The notes below the pieces were generated by a model that saw nothing but the letters and a program-made list of their open reading frames with translations, was not told the origin of the DNA and searched no databases. From Tulasnella sp. 424 (Eukaryota > Basidiomycota > Agaricomycetes > Cantharellales > Tulasnellaceae), in NCBI GenBank assembly GCA_019633425.1, contig WSUB01000147.1:1-64000 (forward strand): DNA of 64,000 nucleotides. Direction: 5' to 3'. Numbering within the stretch: the stretch's first letter is position 1; the number at the start of each line of letters is the position of its first letter. The translations under genes and the position numbers were made by a program. Of this stretch, positions 44,466-57,150 are shown piece by piece.

Positions 44466-47400
44466 TCATGAGCTGTATATTGAGTGTTGGTGCTTGCCAT
44501 AAGGAGTGGCCACAGGCCCGTCGAGTTCGAGAGAGCATCCCTGGAAGATTGGGACTTTGTTGATACGAAGAGCTGCGGAGATGCCGTTAGCATCGTACAC
44601 GTGAAAGACATACAAGGCCGGTTACTCACTGAGAATAGGGAAAACGTGTCGAAGCTCCTTCATTAATACGAAGAGGGTAGTAAGCTCAGCTTCTACGGCC
44701 ATCTTCTGAGTCTCGTTCACGAGGCGGCGCTGGCGTTCATGCTCGACTGCAAGAGCTTCGGCTACGGTGGTCCAGATAATCTGTGGGCGCGGTTCGTAAG
44801 TATGCCGTAGCTCCTAAAGCAGGGTCGAATCTGCGCTTACCCCGAGCATCATTGGCAAGAACTTCGGCTCAACTGACTGAGCCTCGTTTGCGACGCTCAT
44901 CGCAGCCCTTGCGGCACTCAGACACCGCCTATAGCTTCCGGCATCATTCTGACTGAACATCCTGTGCAGCTGAATGACGGCACCATATGCGGCAGTGTAC
45001 GCAAAGATCAAACTTGGCGAGACTTGACTCTTTTGACCGGCCCTCGTTGGAACTTCCTCGTCTTCCCATGCCCACTGGTTTGTGGGCGTGTCGTCTACTG
45101 CGGGTGCTCTGATCGGAGGGAGAGATTCCACGAAGCGTGAGATGGCGCTGTCAATCGAATCGAATTGAGGCCAAAAGTCGGGATCGGAGACGGCTCCTGG
45201 ATCCGACTCGAGGACGGACGCGAGACGGGAGGCACGTTCGTTGAGGGCGAGAGCCTTGGACTTGATGGAATGAAGGTTATCTGATGCTTTGATGTACGCT
45301 CCAGCGTTTCCGCTCACGTACAATGAGCGAAGCGTATTGGAGTCAAAGCGAACGAGGTCGTCCTTGAGGAGGGCGCGCGCCAAGTCAGTATTACGGCGAA
45401 TTGAGGTAAAAAAAACCCTGAGACTCACTAATTCAAAGTCTTCGAACCGTCTTGGCCAGGGAGTCTCAATTTCCTCATCACGGATGACCACCGGAAGACC
45501 CGTTCCGATGGACCCAGTGCGATCCGCCTGGAAGATGGACCAGAACAAGTTGATCCGTTCAGCTAGCGCGATTGAATCTGCCGAGAGAAGGACCACAAGG
45601 CTGTGTCAGCGGCTTCTTCTTCCAAAGCTGAGAACTCATGCGGTCCCCCATCAAGGAATGCTTCCCTCCGGCGGAAATAACCCGCGGCGGGAAGCATCGG
45701 GACACGTCAAGGAGCACAATCGATAAAAAAATTTTTAGCTTACCTTCAGGCTGGGGTAGAATGCTTCGATCTCCATTCCCCGGGCTTGGGTAGTAGAAGG
45801 TCAACGTTCCCTGGACACCATCCGCTTTGACTTTTAGCAAGTGCAAGCCACACGACATGGCGAAACGTGCAGCAGCTGAAGCATGGTAGTGCCCTTCGAG
45901 TAAGCGCCCCTTGAAGAAGAAGTACCACGCGAGAAGGCAGGAGGCCTGTATTTGTGTAACGAGAGGAAGTTAGACTTGGTTGTCAAGGAGGCTCGGAGAA
46001 ACGCAGGCAGGATACGGGATTCTGGAAACCGCCCTGGCTCGGAATTCTCACCTGAAGGAAGTTCAAGAGCCGATCGGCGTTTTCCAGAGACGCGTTTATG
46101 CCCTTCCTCGTCCTTGAAAGAAAGATGTTTTCATACTGAGAGACGGTGGTTTTGGGAGCAAACTAAAAGAAAGGAGCACGGCAGGAGCCATGCGTGAGAA
46201 CGCGGCATAGAAAGGGTTTGACGCCACTAATACAGGAGAGCGACTCACATGGCAGCCAAGGAGGTAGATGGCGTTGACGAGAGCTGGGTGGGGTCGTTGG
46301 CTTGGGTCTGGAGAATTGACAGCTTGAAGGAAACGCTCGGGGTGGACTTCAAACATGCATTGACGACGGTGTTGCATGAATATGGTTATTCTGCGGAGGT
46401 GAATTCATTAGATCCTGACAAGCCACCCGACCGAAACCGTGATCGGGGATCACTTACAGCTGTCTCGAAATCTCTGGGGGTACGTCGTCCACGTCGCCGG
46501 CTCTGGTTAGATCCAAGGTTGAAAGCCTGACGTCGTCCTCCCAACTGGTGCTTGGTGGACTGGATACGGTGCTCGAGTGAGCCGTGCTAACAGTCGTGGA
46601 TAGACTTGGAGACGCGGAAAAGTTGGAAGCCAGCGAGGTTGGGCGAGGGATGAAAGACGAGGGCGTCAGAGAGGCGGGGGCGACTGTGATGTCCATAGCA
46701 GTTGAGGAATAGCTGGCGACGGGATCGACAGGAAAGATTGGAACCGGGTCAGCCTGAGGAAGGATGTCGAGCCAGTTGCCATTTGCGGGAGTGGAACTGA
46801 GGCCCGAGGTGGCAGAAGTCCAAGACGCGTTGGAGGAAGAGTGGGGGCGTCCGTCGAGAGTGGCAGCGACGTTCTGCAAAAGCTCAGACTGGCCGAAAGA
46901 TGAGAGATCTGTCTGGCTTGTCCAGGCCGACGATGGGCCGAGGCCAGACAATGGGTCAAAGGGGCCTGAGGAGGACGAAGTGATGTTGAAGGAGAAGCTG
47001 TCGGTACTGTCGCTCCTCGGCGGGACTGCGAGCATGGGGACGCTGTTGGAGTGCATGGGCTGCGCATGTTGTACAGCGGATGGCAGTGTGGTACGCCTTT
47101 TGGAGGAGGATGAACCCGTGGTCGGGGGTGTAATGGGAGGGGAGCCCCCGTTAGAAGCGGCAATCTGTCGTTCGCGCTCTGCCATGCGCTTCATCTTTGC
47201 CTCGAGCTCTCTGATGCGAGACTGCAGGACTTGGGTCTTGGTCTTGACCTTGGCTTCTTCGTAGACACATTCGTTGGTGCGACGACCGCGGCTACATGCT
47301 GGACAACGATCGGGACCCTGTACGTCAGCACGCGCTATAAAACGACGCGAAACGATGGGCACGACTCACGTCCACAATGTGGCTTGGTTCCATCGCATTT

Positions 47401-47789
47401 CTGACGGACGGACGGGCAGGAATGGGGGGAGCGCGTCAGTACTGGCAAAACCGGGCGACACGGAAGCGCCGGCGCCTAACGCGGCGGACGCGGCGGCGCG
47501 GCGCAGCAAGAAGCTTACTCACGAGTTTACGTCGACGGCAGCACAAGCATGCGTTTCCTCTGTGGACCACATTGGGTGAGTAGGGCATACGGGGGTATTG
47601 TATGAATGGTGCTGACCTTGCGAGTACTCGTAGTGTGCCTGATGGTCTCTGTGGCTGGATTACTTCGTCGTCGTCATCGTACATTGGTGGTGGTGAGTTT
47701 GAGTGTTGTGAAGAGTGCTGAGAGTGCTCTTCATCGCTGGAAGTGCTTTGCTGACGGTTGGCTGTGGAAGGCCTAGAAGAGGTGGACAT
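44466..47789 (-). CDS. Zn2Cys6 transcription factor with fungal-specific TF domain
   Basis: Eleven exons give 833 residues: 47789-47617, 47559-47523, 47400-47370, 47334-46458, 46390-46249, 46162-46052, 45945-45744, 45577-45429, 45362-44841, 44780-44630 and 44572-44466. A Ser/Gln/Asp-rich head leads to the zinc cluster at about residues 58-105 (GNACLCCRRRKLKCDGTKPHC ... CPACSRGRRTNECVYEE), followed by a short coiled coil (QVLQSRIRELEAKMKRM). A long Ser/Thr/Pro linker precedes the fungal_trans middle-homology region: QHRRQCMFEVHPERFLQA, ALVNAIYLLGCH, CLLAWYFFFKGRLLEG, ERINLFWSIFQADR, IETPWPRRFEDFE. The target genes are not evident. Keeping frame in the zinc cluster needs a 35-nt intron (47335-47369) and gives unusually wide spacing before the last Cys pair, so that junction is the weakest part. 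The 57-nt first intron is stop-free and 3n. Confidence 0.85.
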
Positions 47790-49951
47790 CGTGCTGTGTA
47801 AGGGGGGAGGGAGGGGAGGGGAAGGGGGGAGATGATGAATGCAGAGAAAGTGTTCGGTGTGGATGAAAAAGGCGCCTAGATATAGTGTAGTGGAGACCCT
47901 TATAAAGAAACAGGAAGTAGGTGCGGCGATGGGCTGTTTGTTGCAGGTGTGTGCTTTTTTTGTAGCCAATTTCCCTGTCACCAAGTGAAAGATTGGGTTT
48001 TCGGGTCAAAGGGTCCCCCGGATGCATGAAAACCGCAAATGCCCCTTTTCTGCATTGTATTGTTGTTGTGGGCTTTTTTTTTCTTACGAAGCGGAGATGT
48101 TGGTAATAGTGGGATAGGCGCGTCCTGTGCTGTGTTTTAGTCCGAGAAAGCCATTAAGCAGCGCCTGTTCGCTTCTACCGTCAATGCCTCGTGGGTGCCA
48201 GATCCGGTAAACTATTGGCACTCACCACTCGGTATCCAATACCCCAATCATCATCATCATCCTTCCCACCCGTCGTGGGTGCGCTGCGCCACAATCGCAC
48301 CGCTTTTCTCTCGATTCTCCTCACAAGTGACAGCATCAACAGCAATATTGAGTAAAAAGTGATAATGGGCTGTATCCCCATTCAATAATTAGTCATGAGA
48401 GTGTTTGGAGCTAGAAGAGAAGAGAATTCGAAGCGATTGATTTGCTGGGACTGCCATGACGCCCTGGAGGCCGGATACAGAAACCGAGATGATGGTACAT
48501 TTGTAAGTGGAGGTCTGGACGACGACACGCAACCCTTTCGGTCATTCCGATCATTCTCGATCACTTTTTCCACGTTCCGGGTCACCGACAACTCGCGATA
48601 CTCATTCGACCACGGCTAAGACTCATCCGACTCCCTCTCCTCTCTTTCCAGCCGCCCACAACAGCTCGGACTTATCCCCGAGTCGCCCAACCCCCGACTC
48701 ACGCTGCGCAACTCAGCCAACAACCGCCCCAACCCATTATTCATCTCCCAATGCTCTGTAGTTGTCCTAGTGTTGCGTTGGAGCTTGCGTGGATCGAATA
48801 CATCGCCTTTTTGGTTTAGACCGAGCCAACACCGAACCCTTCATGATCTGCAGTGGCTTAGACACAGGAGTGGAGGAAGAGCTGAGATACACATTTCGTG
48901 GTAGCACATGCTACGCAACTTTACTCCACCTCTATTATTTTATAGGCGCTCACCGCAAACCGACATTAGTTCCATGCTTACTTTTGCTATCTGATAGCCC
49001 CCCCGGTAGTTTCAAGTCCCCGACACCCCACGGACGCCGCGAGAACCACGCTCGACGACGTTCCCAACAGCCTGCAGCATGAGGTCATTTGTGCTACAAA
49101 GCGCGGTGTGGTGCTGACTGTCGTGCTGACTACTGCGATGATATCATCCTACATTCGCGAATTCTATCGCCCCTTGCATGATCCGCCCACCACGGATTCT
49201 TGCACATCAGCTCTCAACTGCGGAAAATTCTCTATTTGCATACACAATCAAGCCAAAAGTACTCGGTTCCATGGTTCGTGGATTCTCGTCGTCTCGTCTG
49301 AAATTCAAACATTGTAAGACACCGAGAAATCCCAAGACAGGAACCAACGTCGTCCAGCAATGAGGTCTCCGAAGCATGGGGAGGGAAGTGGGATGGGGGG
49401 GCTCCCGGGATTCCCGTTTTTGACGCCCAAAGCGCCCACCGATCGAATTCTCCGAGATTTACCTCCACCCTCAGCAACCGATCCCAAGATTCGCTTTCAC
49501 AAAAACCTGTCTCTGACCCTGTCTAACTACACTTTTCACCGCTGTCGACCGCTGTCGACACACATCGTTTAAACGGTATAGCCGGGTTGAATGAAGGGTT
49601 CCTCCATGGGCAGTTGCTGTATGGAGAAAAGCCCAGCCACTGGCTGGCGTCGGTCGCTTCCCAACGACATAATAGATCCTTTGTTTTAGACTTTTTTGGG
49701 GTGTGGCTATGTCTCGTCGCTGCTGACAAGCTCCTTTCGTATTGTTACTCATTGCATTTGACACATCAAAAATAGCTCCACCTCCACCCTCCTGCGGCTC
49801 GGCAAGCTTGCCGGTGGCTCGGCAGCACCTCTCCTTCCGCGTGGGAAATAACTACCTCCGGCGTCCTTGAGAAAATTATACCGTCCCCACCTCCGATCGC
49901 CGGATACAGCTAACCCACTAGTTTTGTTATCTCCGGCGTTATTTGTCAGTT
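47790..49951. other. 2.2 kb divergent intergenic region
   Basis: Lies between the starts of the Zn-cluster factor (minus) and RPA34 (plus). The first 100 bp on the minus side form a pyrimidine-rich leader. Several plus-strand open frames of 60-97 codons occur (for example 48789-49082), but none shows a motif, splice continuation or protein-like composition I trust. AT-rich patches lie near 48060-48080 and 48900-48930. Confidence 0.45.
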
Positions 49952-51186
49952 ATGCCTTCAGACGGGGACTCGTCAGCCGCAGAATCAACCGACAATAGCA
50001 GGCAATCTTCACCTCAATCCACCCATGAGTCCGGCTCAAACCAGTAAGTCAGAAACGCCTCCAGCCTTGCTCTGTACTTAAAAAAAAAAAATCTTAATCA
50101 TTGCCCTCGTTCCTCTTGCCTTGTTTTAGGGGATCCTCATCGGAATGGAAGGCTCCAAAGGGGTACGTCAAAGTCAATGTCGACGACTCGGAGCAAGGCA
50201 AAATCTTCGACTACGACACGATAAAAAATGACCCAAATCTCGAAATATGGGTCATGCGAATGCCACTAAGCGTATGTGTATCCATCACAATTCCCGTTTT
50301 TAACCTTGTCCGACCCACTCGGGGCTCTCCCCCGAACCTCCTCTTGCTCCCTGTCTCTCGATCGGCGCTCGGTACCGAATCCGCAACCTCCCGCCAGATC
50401 AAGCCAAAGCATCTTGAAAATCTCACATTCCAGATGCCCGAAAACCCTTCGTCTTCTTCGGTGGCGCAGTCCGTTGGTTCTATTAACAGAAAAGACAAGC
50501 ATTACGACGTTCGCCTCCTGCCGGCCTCGTCGAACGTTCCAGCTCCCCCCTTCGGCGGCCAGCCAGACACGGAGGCAGTTGGCTGGGGCGAGGCTGAAGA
50601 GCTCAAATCATTGTCCGTTCTCCTTCCAAGAAGCAAAACTAACAGCCTTGTTCTCGGTGCGTTTCCCCGCATCGCATTCGGGCTCCTCCCCGGAGTCGTC
50701 AAACCTGCCGCCAACCTTACGCTGACGTCCCTCCCGTATCTTTTTTCGTGTTACTCATATCCTTATTCTGCATAATTGAATCTCATTTCGGCCACCATTG
50801 ACTCTCCAATCGCAACCACCGCGCCCCCAACGGGCCTCCCCAACACAGCTCCTCGTCCCCCAGCACGTCATATCCTCATCACCCAGGCCGCGCCCCTTCC
50901 AACCCCAACTCCACCAGATCAGCAACTCTATACTGGTCCTCCTCCTCCAAGGCCTCAGCCCCTCGACAAACTCGTTCACGTCTTTCGTCCGATCGGATCC
51001 CTCGCCCCCACTCAATCTCCTTCCAAACAACCCCAAGCTTTCCCTATGGACATTGAGCAACATCCAGAAGACTCGGACGACGCCGCTGAAGAAAGGCCCA
51101 AGAAGAAAGGCCGAAAAGACGGGGCCCAGTCGGGCTCCCGTCCCGAAAAGCCCCATTCATCAAAAAAGAAGAAACACGCTCAATAA
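49952..51186 (+). CDS. RPA34: RNA polymerase I subunit RPA34
   Basis: Exons 49952-50043, 50130-50271, 50398-50656 and 50849-51186 give 276 residues. Recognised from the dimerisation-module core GSSSEWKAPKGYVKV, FDYDTIKNDPNLEIWVMRMP, IKPKHLENLTFQMPE, followed by DKHYDVRLLP. The C-terminus is a Pro-rich linker, an acidic stretch and a Lys-rich tail (KKKGRKDG, SSKKKKH), as in this subunit. RPA34 pairs with RPA49 in Pol I and helps initiation and elongation of rRNA genes in the nucleolus. Introns 2 and 3 (126 and 192 nt) are long for the contig. The family is poorly conserved in sequence, so the call rests mainly on the N-terminal block. Confidence 0.8.
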
Positions 51187-51689
51187 GCAAATTGAAACAA
51201 AGGTGCTGCGGGTTCAAAGGCAATCGTTTTTCTGGTCATTTCTAATATCTCGGCTCCGATGCAGCTTCTGACTGAAATTTGGTCTGTGTTGATTCCATTT
51301 GCGTGGCTTCATGTTCAAATTTTATGCTTCACCTTGTTGTTGTATTCTATTCATTACTTTCGCCTCATGCCCCTCGGATGTTTCCTTTGGAGACGCTTCG
51401 AGTATGGTCCACTTTCATGTCACCTGCCGAGTCTCCGCCGCAGCATCGAGCACCGCCGACCATACCGCGTTACTGGATAATTCCATGACGATCAGAAAGA
51501 GTAAAACCCAGGACACTGCGTCCGACTCGACCGAGTTCCAATTATCACTGCCACTTCCATTGTCCAACGCATTGTCACCTTGCATTTCGTGTTACAGAGA
51601 ATCGAGCACCACAAAAGGTAGGGAACCAAAAAAAAAAAAAAAAAAACCAAAGCCATGCCTTTTACTGTCTGGTTACCAGAGTTGCCCAT
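51187..51689. other. Convergent 3' region of RPA34 and ADA3, with A19 tract
   Basis: This 503-bp gap separates two converging genes. It is T-rich near 51290-51360 and holds an A19 homopolymer at 51628-51646. No gene is supported. Confidence 0.45.
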
Positions 51690-54204
51690 TCATACTCCAT
51701 TTAGAAATGCAGACGGACTGCGCTGAGGCCCCATCCCATTGGTTGGACCAACACTCAGGAGTCGGCGAGGGTCGCTGGTGTCCACGTCCAGTTTCCCAGC
51801 TCCATCCTTGTCTTTCGAGCCTGTCTCTCCGCCCCCATCTCCCTGCAGCCCTTCGTAGATACTCCGCTCGGGCAACCCAGTCAATCGCCCGGGGTCCCGT
51901 CTCTCCCACTCATCCATCGCCTTGCCGAACACGCTCACCCACCTATCTCGTAACCTCACCTTCTCCAACAGACTATCTGGCGGGTTCAGGACAACTTGCC
52001 CTCCATATCCAGTGCCAACACCAGGATCACCATCCGCCACGGTCGTCCCACCAGGAACGCCGGGCTTGTCCTTGTCCTTCTTCCCTTTCTTTGGTGCTGC
52101 CTTGGCAGCAGCTTTGAGCATTTTGGTGTAGCTCGCAGTGATGCTCTTTTCAAGACTGTCGAGGGTATTTTGATAGTCCTGATAGGCCAGACGGTCTCGG
52201 GCGATGCTGAGAAGCCGATTCTTACGCTGGATGTTAATGGAACGCTGATCTTGCAGTAGAGACTGACACCGCCTCAAAGCAGACGTGATGTCGTCGTCCA
52301 TAGGAGGCGAGAATGCAGGCTATGCGGATCGTAGAGTTAGCCAAGTTCCAACCCAGTGTTGATGTCGAGAATACCTCTTCCTCCCCGAGTAAACCCAGAG
52401 CTCTCAGTTCAGCCCGTATTCTCCCCTCCAATTCCCCGGCCGTGTTGATACTGTTTCCAGCCGCAGCGGCCTTGCTACCAGGCGCAGGTACCTTGGGTCC
52501 AGCACCAGTCAACCCCGACGTCGTGTCGTCGTCCTTGCTCTTGTGATGCCCGTGCGGTTCCTCCAGCAGGAGCGCACCCATGATGCGTTCCGTTATCGGA
52601 CCGACACTCTTGTCTTCCTTGAGCAAATCACCTTCTGTTACAGTCCGAGGATCCCAGCTCGCGAGCGCTTGGCTCATTCCAGAAAGGACTGGGGGCGGCA
52701 TGGTGCTCGTCGAACCACCCTCACCGACGAGCGTTGTCCCATCACCATCCTTTCCTTTTGTCTTTAGCGGCGAGTTATCACCCAGTGAGCTCTCTGGACC
52801 AAACCCGTTGGTCGAGGCAGCCGAGAGTGGGGGCTCGTCAACGGCAGCATACGTTCTGTCGAGTGAATAACCTCGAGGCCAACTTTGGGCAACCTCGGCA
52901 GCCAAAATAGCCGCTTGGCGATCTTCTTCTTCCCAGACTTCGGTATAATGTCTCCCTAAGGCGGGGATAAGGAACGGCTCGACATCATCGGCCTTGGGAT
53001 GCCAATTCAGCACTTGAATCCCGCGGAGGTTTCGATCTGCAAACTCACGTCAAACTCTAGCCAGGCGACATCCTCTTCTCCAACAGGCTTCATCCACGAT
53101 TCCACTTCCTTCCAAAAGGTATGGACGGGTGTTTGGTTGGGAGGCGCCTTGCGATCTGAAAAGTCCTCCTGGACGTGCTTTGGATCGTTTGGAGTTCGGG
53201 TATAGGTAAAGCCTCCGTACGTAGCCCCAACTGGCTTGACCGGGAAGAGTGGTTTTGGTGGCAAATTCCAGTCCGTAGCAATGCTGGGTGGCGGTGCAAC
53301 GGCGGAAGGAGGATGGGGGGTAGCGACGCTGTTCAGGCTGGCGGACGAGAGAGACGGTTTCATGGCAGGAACCTTTAACTTTGGAGGAACAACAGGAGCT
53401 GAAGATGGGTGCGAAGGGTGTGGATGAGGTGAGGGGCGAGGTCGCTGAGCAGGTGGTGGCATCAAATCGCTCGCTAGAAATGGGAATGCAAACTATTAGA
53501 AAAGATATCGGTTTTGGCGTAGCAGGAGGTACATACCAATAGACTCCATATCGTCATCATCGTCATCAAGCCTCTTTCGTTTATTCTTGGATTTGATCTT
53601 CGGTTGTGGAGGTATTATCGGGGTTTGAGAAGCAGCCTTAAGAGCAGCCGCTTTCGCAGCGGATGCATTTGGGCTAGAAAATTGGCGAGTCAGAGAACGA
53701 TTAGACCTATTGACATGAAGCGACATACGGCCTGCCTCTTCCGTTTTGCTGCGGTCGCGACGATGGTCCCACACTACCATCATCCCTCTCCGGCGTTCCT
53801 AAGCAGAGGCACCCTTATCAGTAAAACGGCAGAGACAGTGGTGTAAGCATTGGCTAACCGCTATATTCTCGCTTTATCTTGACGACTGGCCCGCGCTCTC
53901 GCTGGACTTCTGAATCGGCGTCCCTTGTCCTCTCCCTATCCTTATCCTTGATTTTTATCTTCCCTTTTAACATCTTCTCTCTCTCCTTGGCTTTCCTGTA
54001 CATCCCATCGAATGTTGATATGTCCAGGTTTGCCTTCTGAGCCCGATTGTTTGACGCATTTTGCAGAGCGATCAGCTCGCGTTGCAGAGCTAGGAGTTCA
54101 TCGAGAGAGGGGATTGTATGCTCGGATGCATGCACGAGATTGGAGCGGAGAACAGGCTGTACTGGGTATGGTTGAAAGGGGCGATGAGACGAACCGCCTT
54201 CCAT
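51690..54204 (-). CDS. ADA3: SAGA histone acetyltransferase complex subunit Ada3
   Basis: Exons 54204-53859, 53798-53729, 53673-53537, 53473-53049, 52992-52375 and 52319-51690 give 741 residues. Ada3/Ngg1 links Gcn5 and Ada2 in the SAGA and ADA complexes. The N-terminal region has IPSLDELLALQRELIALQN, typical of the family start, then a basic stretch and KRKRLDDDDDD. The C-terminal Ada3 domain starts near residue 326 with DDVEPFLIPALGRHYTEVWEEED, the family signature, and continues with ERIMGALLLEE, RIRAELRALGLLG and LLQDQRSINIQRKNRLLSIARDRLAYQDY. The upstream frame stays open beyond 54204 (to 54510), but without homology, so the Met at 54204 is chosen. Upstream, a short gap separates it from the next minus-strand gene. 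Confidence 0.9.
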
Positions 54205-54680
54205 TGACGCTATTGAAACGAAAGGTGAAAGGAGATGGGTACGGGAAAAGCTCTGAGTGTTTTGTCGGAGCAAGGGCGAGGTTAGAGGTCGGATAGTTAA
54301 GATAGATTGGGGCACGATATTCACAGAGTTATTAGGTGGTTTTAATTCGACTCCAGTGCCTATCGTTGCAGAGCTGGAGGTGCTTGAATGCGTGAGTTGT
54401 CGCCGCTGTTGCACGCCGTTTAGGGATTGATTTCTTTTGATGGAAATGTCCGCCGGAAATAACCGGAAGACTTGGATAAGAGCTGGTGTGAGGCTCAAGC
54501 CGCTCTGCAAATACCAGAGAGGAGCTTTTGAGGATGGAAAGATGCCTGGGTGGTGGTCGAAGAATGTCCGTCAGCGCGTGTTCGTTTTTCTACTTTCCAA
54601 CCCTTCCCACGCCAGACGCCACAGTTTCGCCAAGGGAGTGAAATGAATAATAATAGACATAGCATAACATATACATCTCG
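54205..54680 (-). other. Gap between ADA3 and SLC41 genes
   Basis: This 476-bp gap on the minus strand contains the 3' flank of the transporter gene and the upstream region of ADA3. The ADA3 frame remains open here, which might be an alternative N-terminal extension. No other feature is visible. Confidence 0.4.
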
Positions 54681-56663
54681 TCACAAGTCAACATCAGCAC
54701 CAAGTTCTCCTGCTAACTCATAACAAGCCACTAGCATCAGTTGCCCGATCAAGTCGCAAAGTGCAGAATGAACGGGCAGGCAATAATTATCAGGATCATA
54801 TCCCCGACTCCAGAAGATAAGAGTAAAGTAGTGAGCTATAACCAAGGCAATAGCAGTCTTTATTAGGGAGAGTGTAAGTACCGGTGGTCGGGCAGCAAAG
54901 TCACAGCAACACTGGCGATCACTCACCGAGAGACAAAAGAAACCAACGAACGCGCCAACAAAGAGCAATGGAAGGTCCATCCATCCAGTGCCGTATACAA
55001 AAGCTAAAAATGTTAGCATGACCGGCAGAGACACCCCGAACAAAGTCATCCCAGTAAGTGAGCCACGGGACCCTGCTGGGGGAGCTTTCATAAATTCAAG
55101 CCTAGAGTGAGGTGTCCGCTTCGGGAGATCGTCGGATGCGTGAAGGAGTGTTGAAAGCCGGGATATATATACCGCACCGACTGAGCCCGGCAGACCTGGA
55201 TTGGAGAGTGTAAACGGTCAAGGCGGAAAAACGAGTGCCCATGCTGTGAAACCCACCACTGATTATAACAGCCATCAAACCGAACCCTTCGTATTTTTTG
55301 ACAAATTTCTCTAGGACCATACCAGTCCCAGAGCTAATAAACATGGCTCCGAACAGTGGCGTCCAGCCGGACCATAGCAGGTGCTTCACTTCGGCGTTTT
55401 TCGATGCAGCGCGGACGGCTAAGTATGTCAAGCCGAGAAGGGAAAGGAGGAGAAGGAAAGGGATGGGCGAGGGAATGTACAGCAGGGCGGTAGAGGAGAG
55501 CGCGAGGAGCGTAAGGGTAAGCAGATCACCAAGACAACTCGCGATAGGCGGGGCAATATTGTCTACGCGAGGCACCAAATTTTAGTGAATGAGGTGTATG
55601 AGAGGGGCACAACATACCTGGATTCAGTTTAAATCTTTGGCACATTAGGACCAATGAGCACATGAAAGATCCTAGGATCAAACCACTCATGCTTGCCGAC
55701 GCCATGGCTGTGGTAAGCACAGTCCAAAACCTACGCACTCGATTAAGCAAACGTCGTGTAGCGCGATAATCAAGAGTCCTCGGAACCTACTCTCGAAATC
55801 TTGACCCCCATGTTCGGGACGCCGGAAGAGTCTTGTCCGAGTCGCGTGTGGTTGGTGATCGTACGGCCGTCATTAAAATATCGTACACAGTCCCCCGCAG
55901 ACTCAACGCTGCCGAAGCGGTTGAATTTGATTGAGAGCCGGTCTGCCCCGGCGGGGAATCTTGGGGCATTTCCATAGGCATCTTCTCCCGGGATGGAAGA
56001 ACCAAGCCCAGGACGAACGACAGCGCCGCAGCAGCACACGATACCAACAAGGCCTGGACCTGTAACAACAATAAATTTCCGAGGATGAGGGGTTGCCGTG
56101 ATTCATGAGAGTTCAGCAGGCCCATGTTCGCTGCTGTGCCGAGGCGAGCCGAGAGATTCAGTTCAAGATTGCCTTTCAAATTGTTTATGATGGGTATAAG
56201 GACGAAAAGTTCGTCGGTAGTTCGAAGTGCTGTCCATCGCTTTCCCCATCAATCGAGCTTTAGTGAGGAGGTTTTTGAAGGCGAGATAAAGGGACAATGC
56301 TTACGGAGACTCGTTCAAGCAGTTCCCCGGTGAAGACCATGCCAAAAACCGTAAGGAATAACGTTGGTGCCGCCTGTCGGAGCCGCTGAGTCCCAAGTTG
56401 GCCTTGCTTGGTCTTTAACTACGTACCTCTACCAGTAGACGTTTTGCGAACTGCCAATTTCCTACATCTAGAGACACGGTATTGATGCTGATTCGTCTAC
56501 GATGGCCTGGTCGCTCCTTCCTCCGCTGGGTTCCAGAACTCCTGCGTTCCCCTAGTAGAGCATCTGTTTGTTGTTCGTTCTCTTCGTTTCCATCATCATC
56601 CGATGTATAATCGTTACTTGGGAGCTGTTTGTCAGTCGGGGTCTGCTGTTCTGTTGAGGCCAT
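54681..56663 (-). CDS. SLC41/MgtE-type divalent cation (magnesium) transporter
   Basis: Exons 56663-56427, 56373-56305, 56239-55791, 55730-55618, 55562-55257, 55195-54927 and 54857-54681 give 539 residues. The cytosolic head is acidic then basic (DDDGNEENEQQTD, RRKERPGHRRR). The membrane part contains two copies of the MgtE-like signature. The first is ELFVLIPIINNLKGNLELNLSARLGTAANMG. The second, FKLNPDNIAPPIASCLGDL, has the PP..GD motif on the ion path. About ten hydrophobic segments follow or flank these (for example LTLTLLALSSTALLYIP and FLLLLSLLGLTYLAV). C-terminal blocks are TLIFWSRGYDPDNYCLP and SALCDLIGQL. SLC41 proteins move Mg2+ across the plasma or organelle membrane. The last intron (54858-54926, 69 nt) is stop-free and in frame. 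Confidence 0.9.
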
Positions 56664-57150
56664 AAAGATGTGATGGAAGCTAATCGGCGTTCGTGGCGGG
56701 CTTCAAGCGCGGGAAACCTGACAAAGCGGTTGTTGATGCCAAGAAGCGCTCGACCCTGAGAGTGAAATGCCACCAAGTCTACGTAGATGACAGAGCCATA
56801 TACCATACAGTACTAGTCGAGTCATTATACTGAGCCACGAGATCTTCTTGAAGGTTAACTTGATTTCCGATGTGGCTTTCAAACCCTCGTCAAATCCCTC
56901 GAGACCGACGAACCTTCCTTCACGACCATCACCCGCTCCTGTTGACAGGCATACAATAAGGTCTTGTGCTACAGGCCACAATGATGTTTGCGTTGAATAA
57001 TGCTCTCGGCACCTTTCCTGCCGCTTAACGCCTCATACGGATATCGCACGATGTCATTAAGGACAAAGAAAATCATCTTGTATTTCAATTACAGGTGATT
57101 AAATGAAACGAGGGTAACAGGATGGGAAATGTTGGTCTGAGAGAGCTGAT
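56664..57150 (-). other. Upstream region of the SLC41 gene
   Basis: This 487-bp gap lies between two minus-strand genes. A 92-codon open frame (56981-56703) is present but shows no motif and probably lies in the 5' leader or promoter of the transporter gene. Confidence 0.4.

Noticed and set aside
47436..47984. Upstream extension of the Zn-cluster factor to 47984
   Set aside because: The added residues come from a pyrimidine-rich leader, start in a TTC/CTC-rich stretch and match nothing. The Met at 47789 begins a typical Ser-rich head.
56703..56981. 92-codon frame upstream of the SLC41 gene as a separate gene
   Set aside because: No recognised motif. It sits in the promoter/leader region and cannot be spliced to the transporter in a way that adds conserved sequence.
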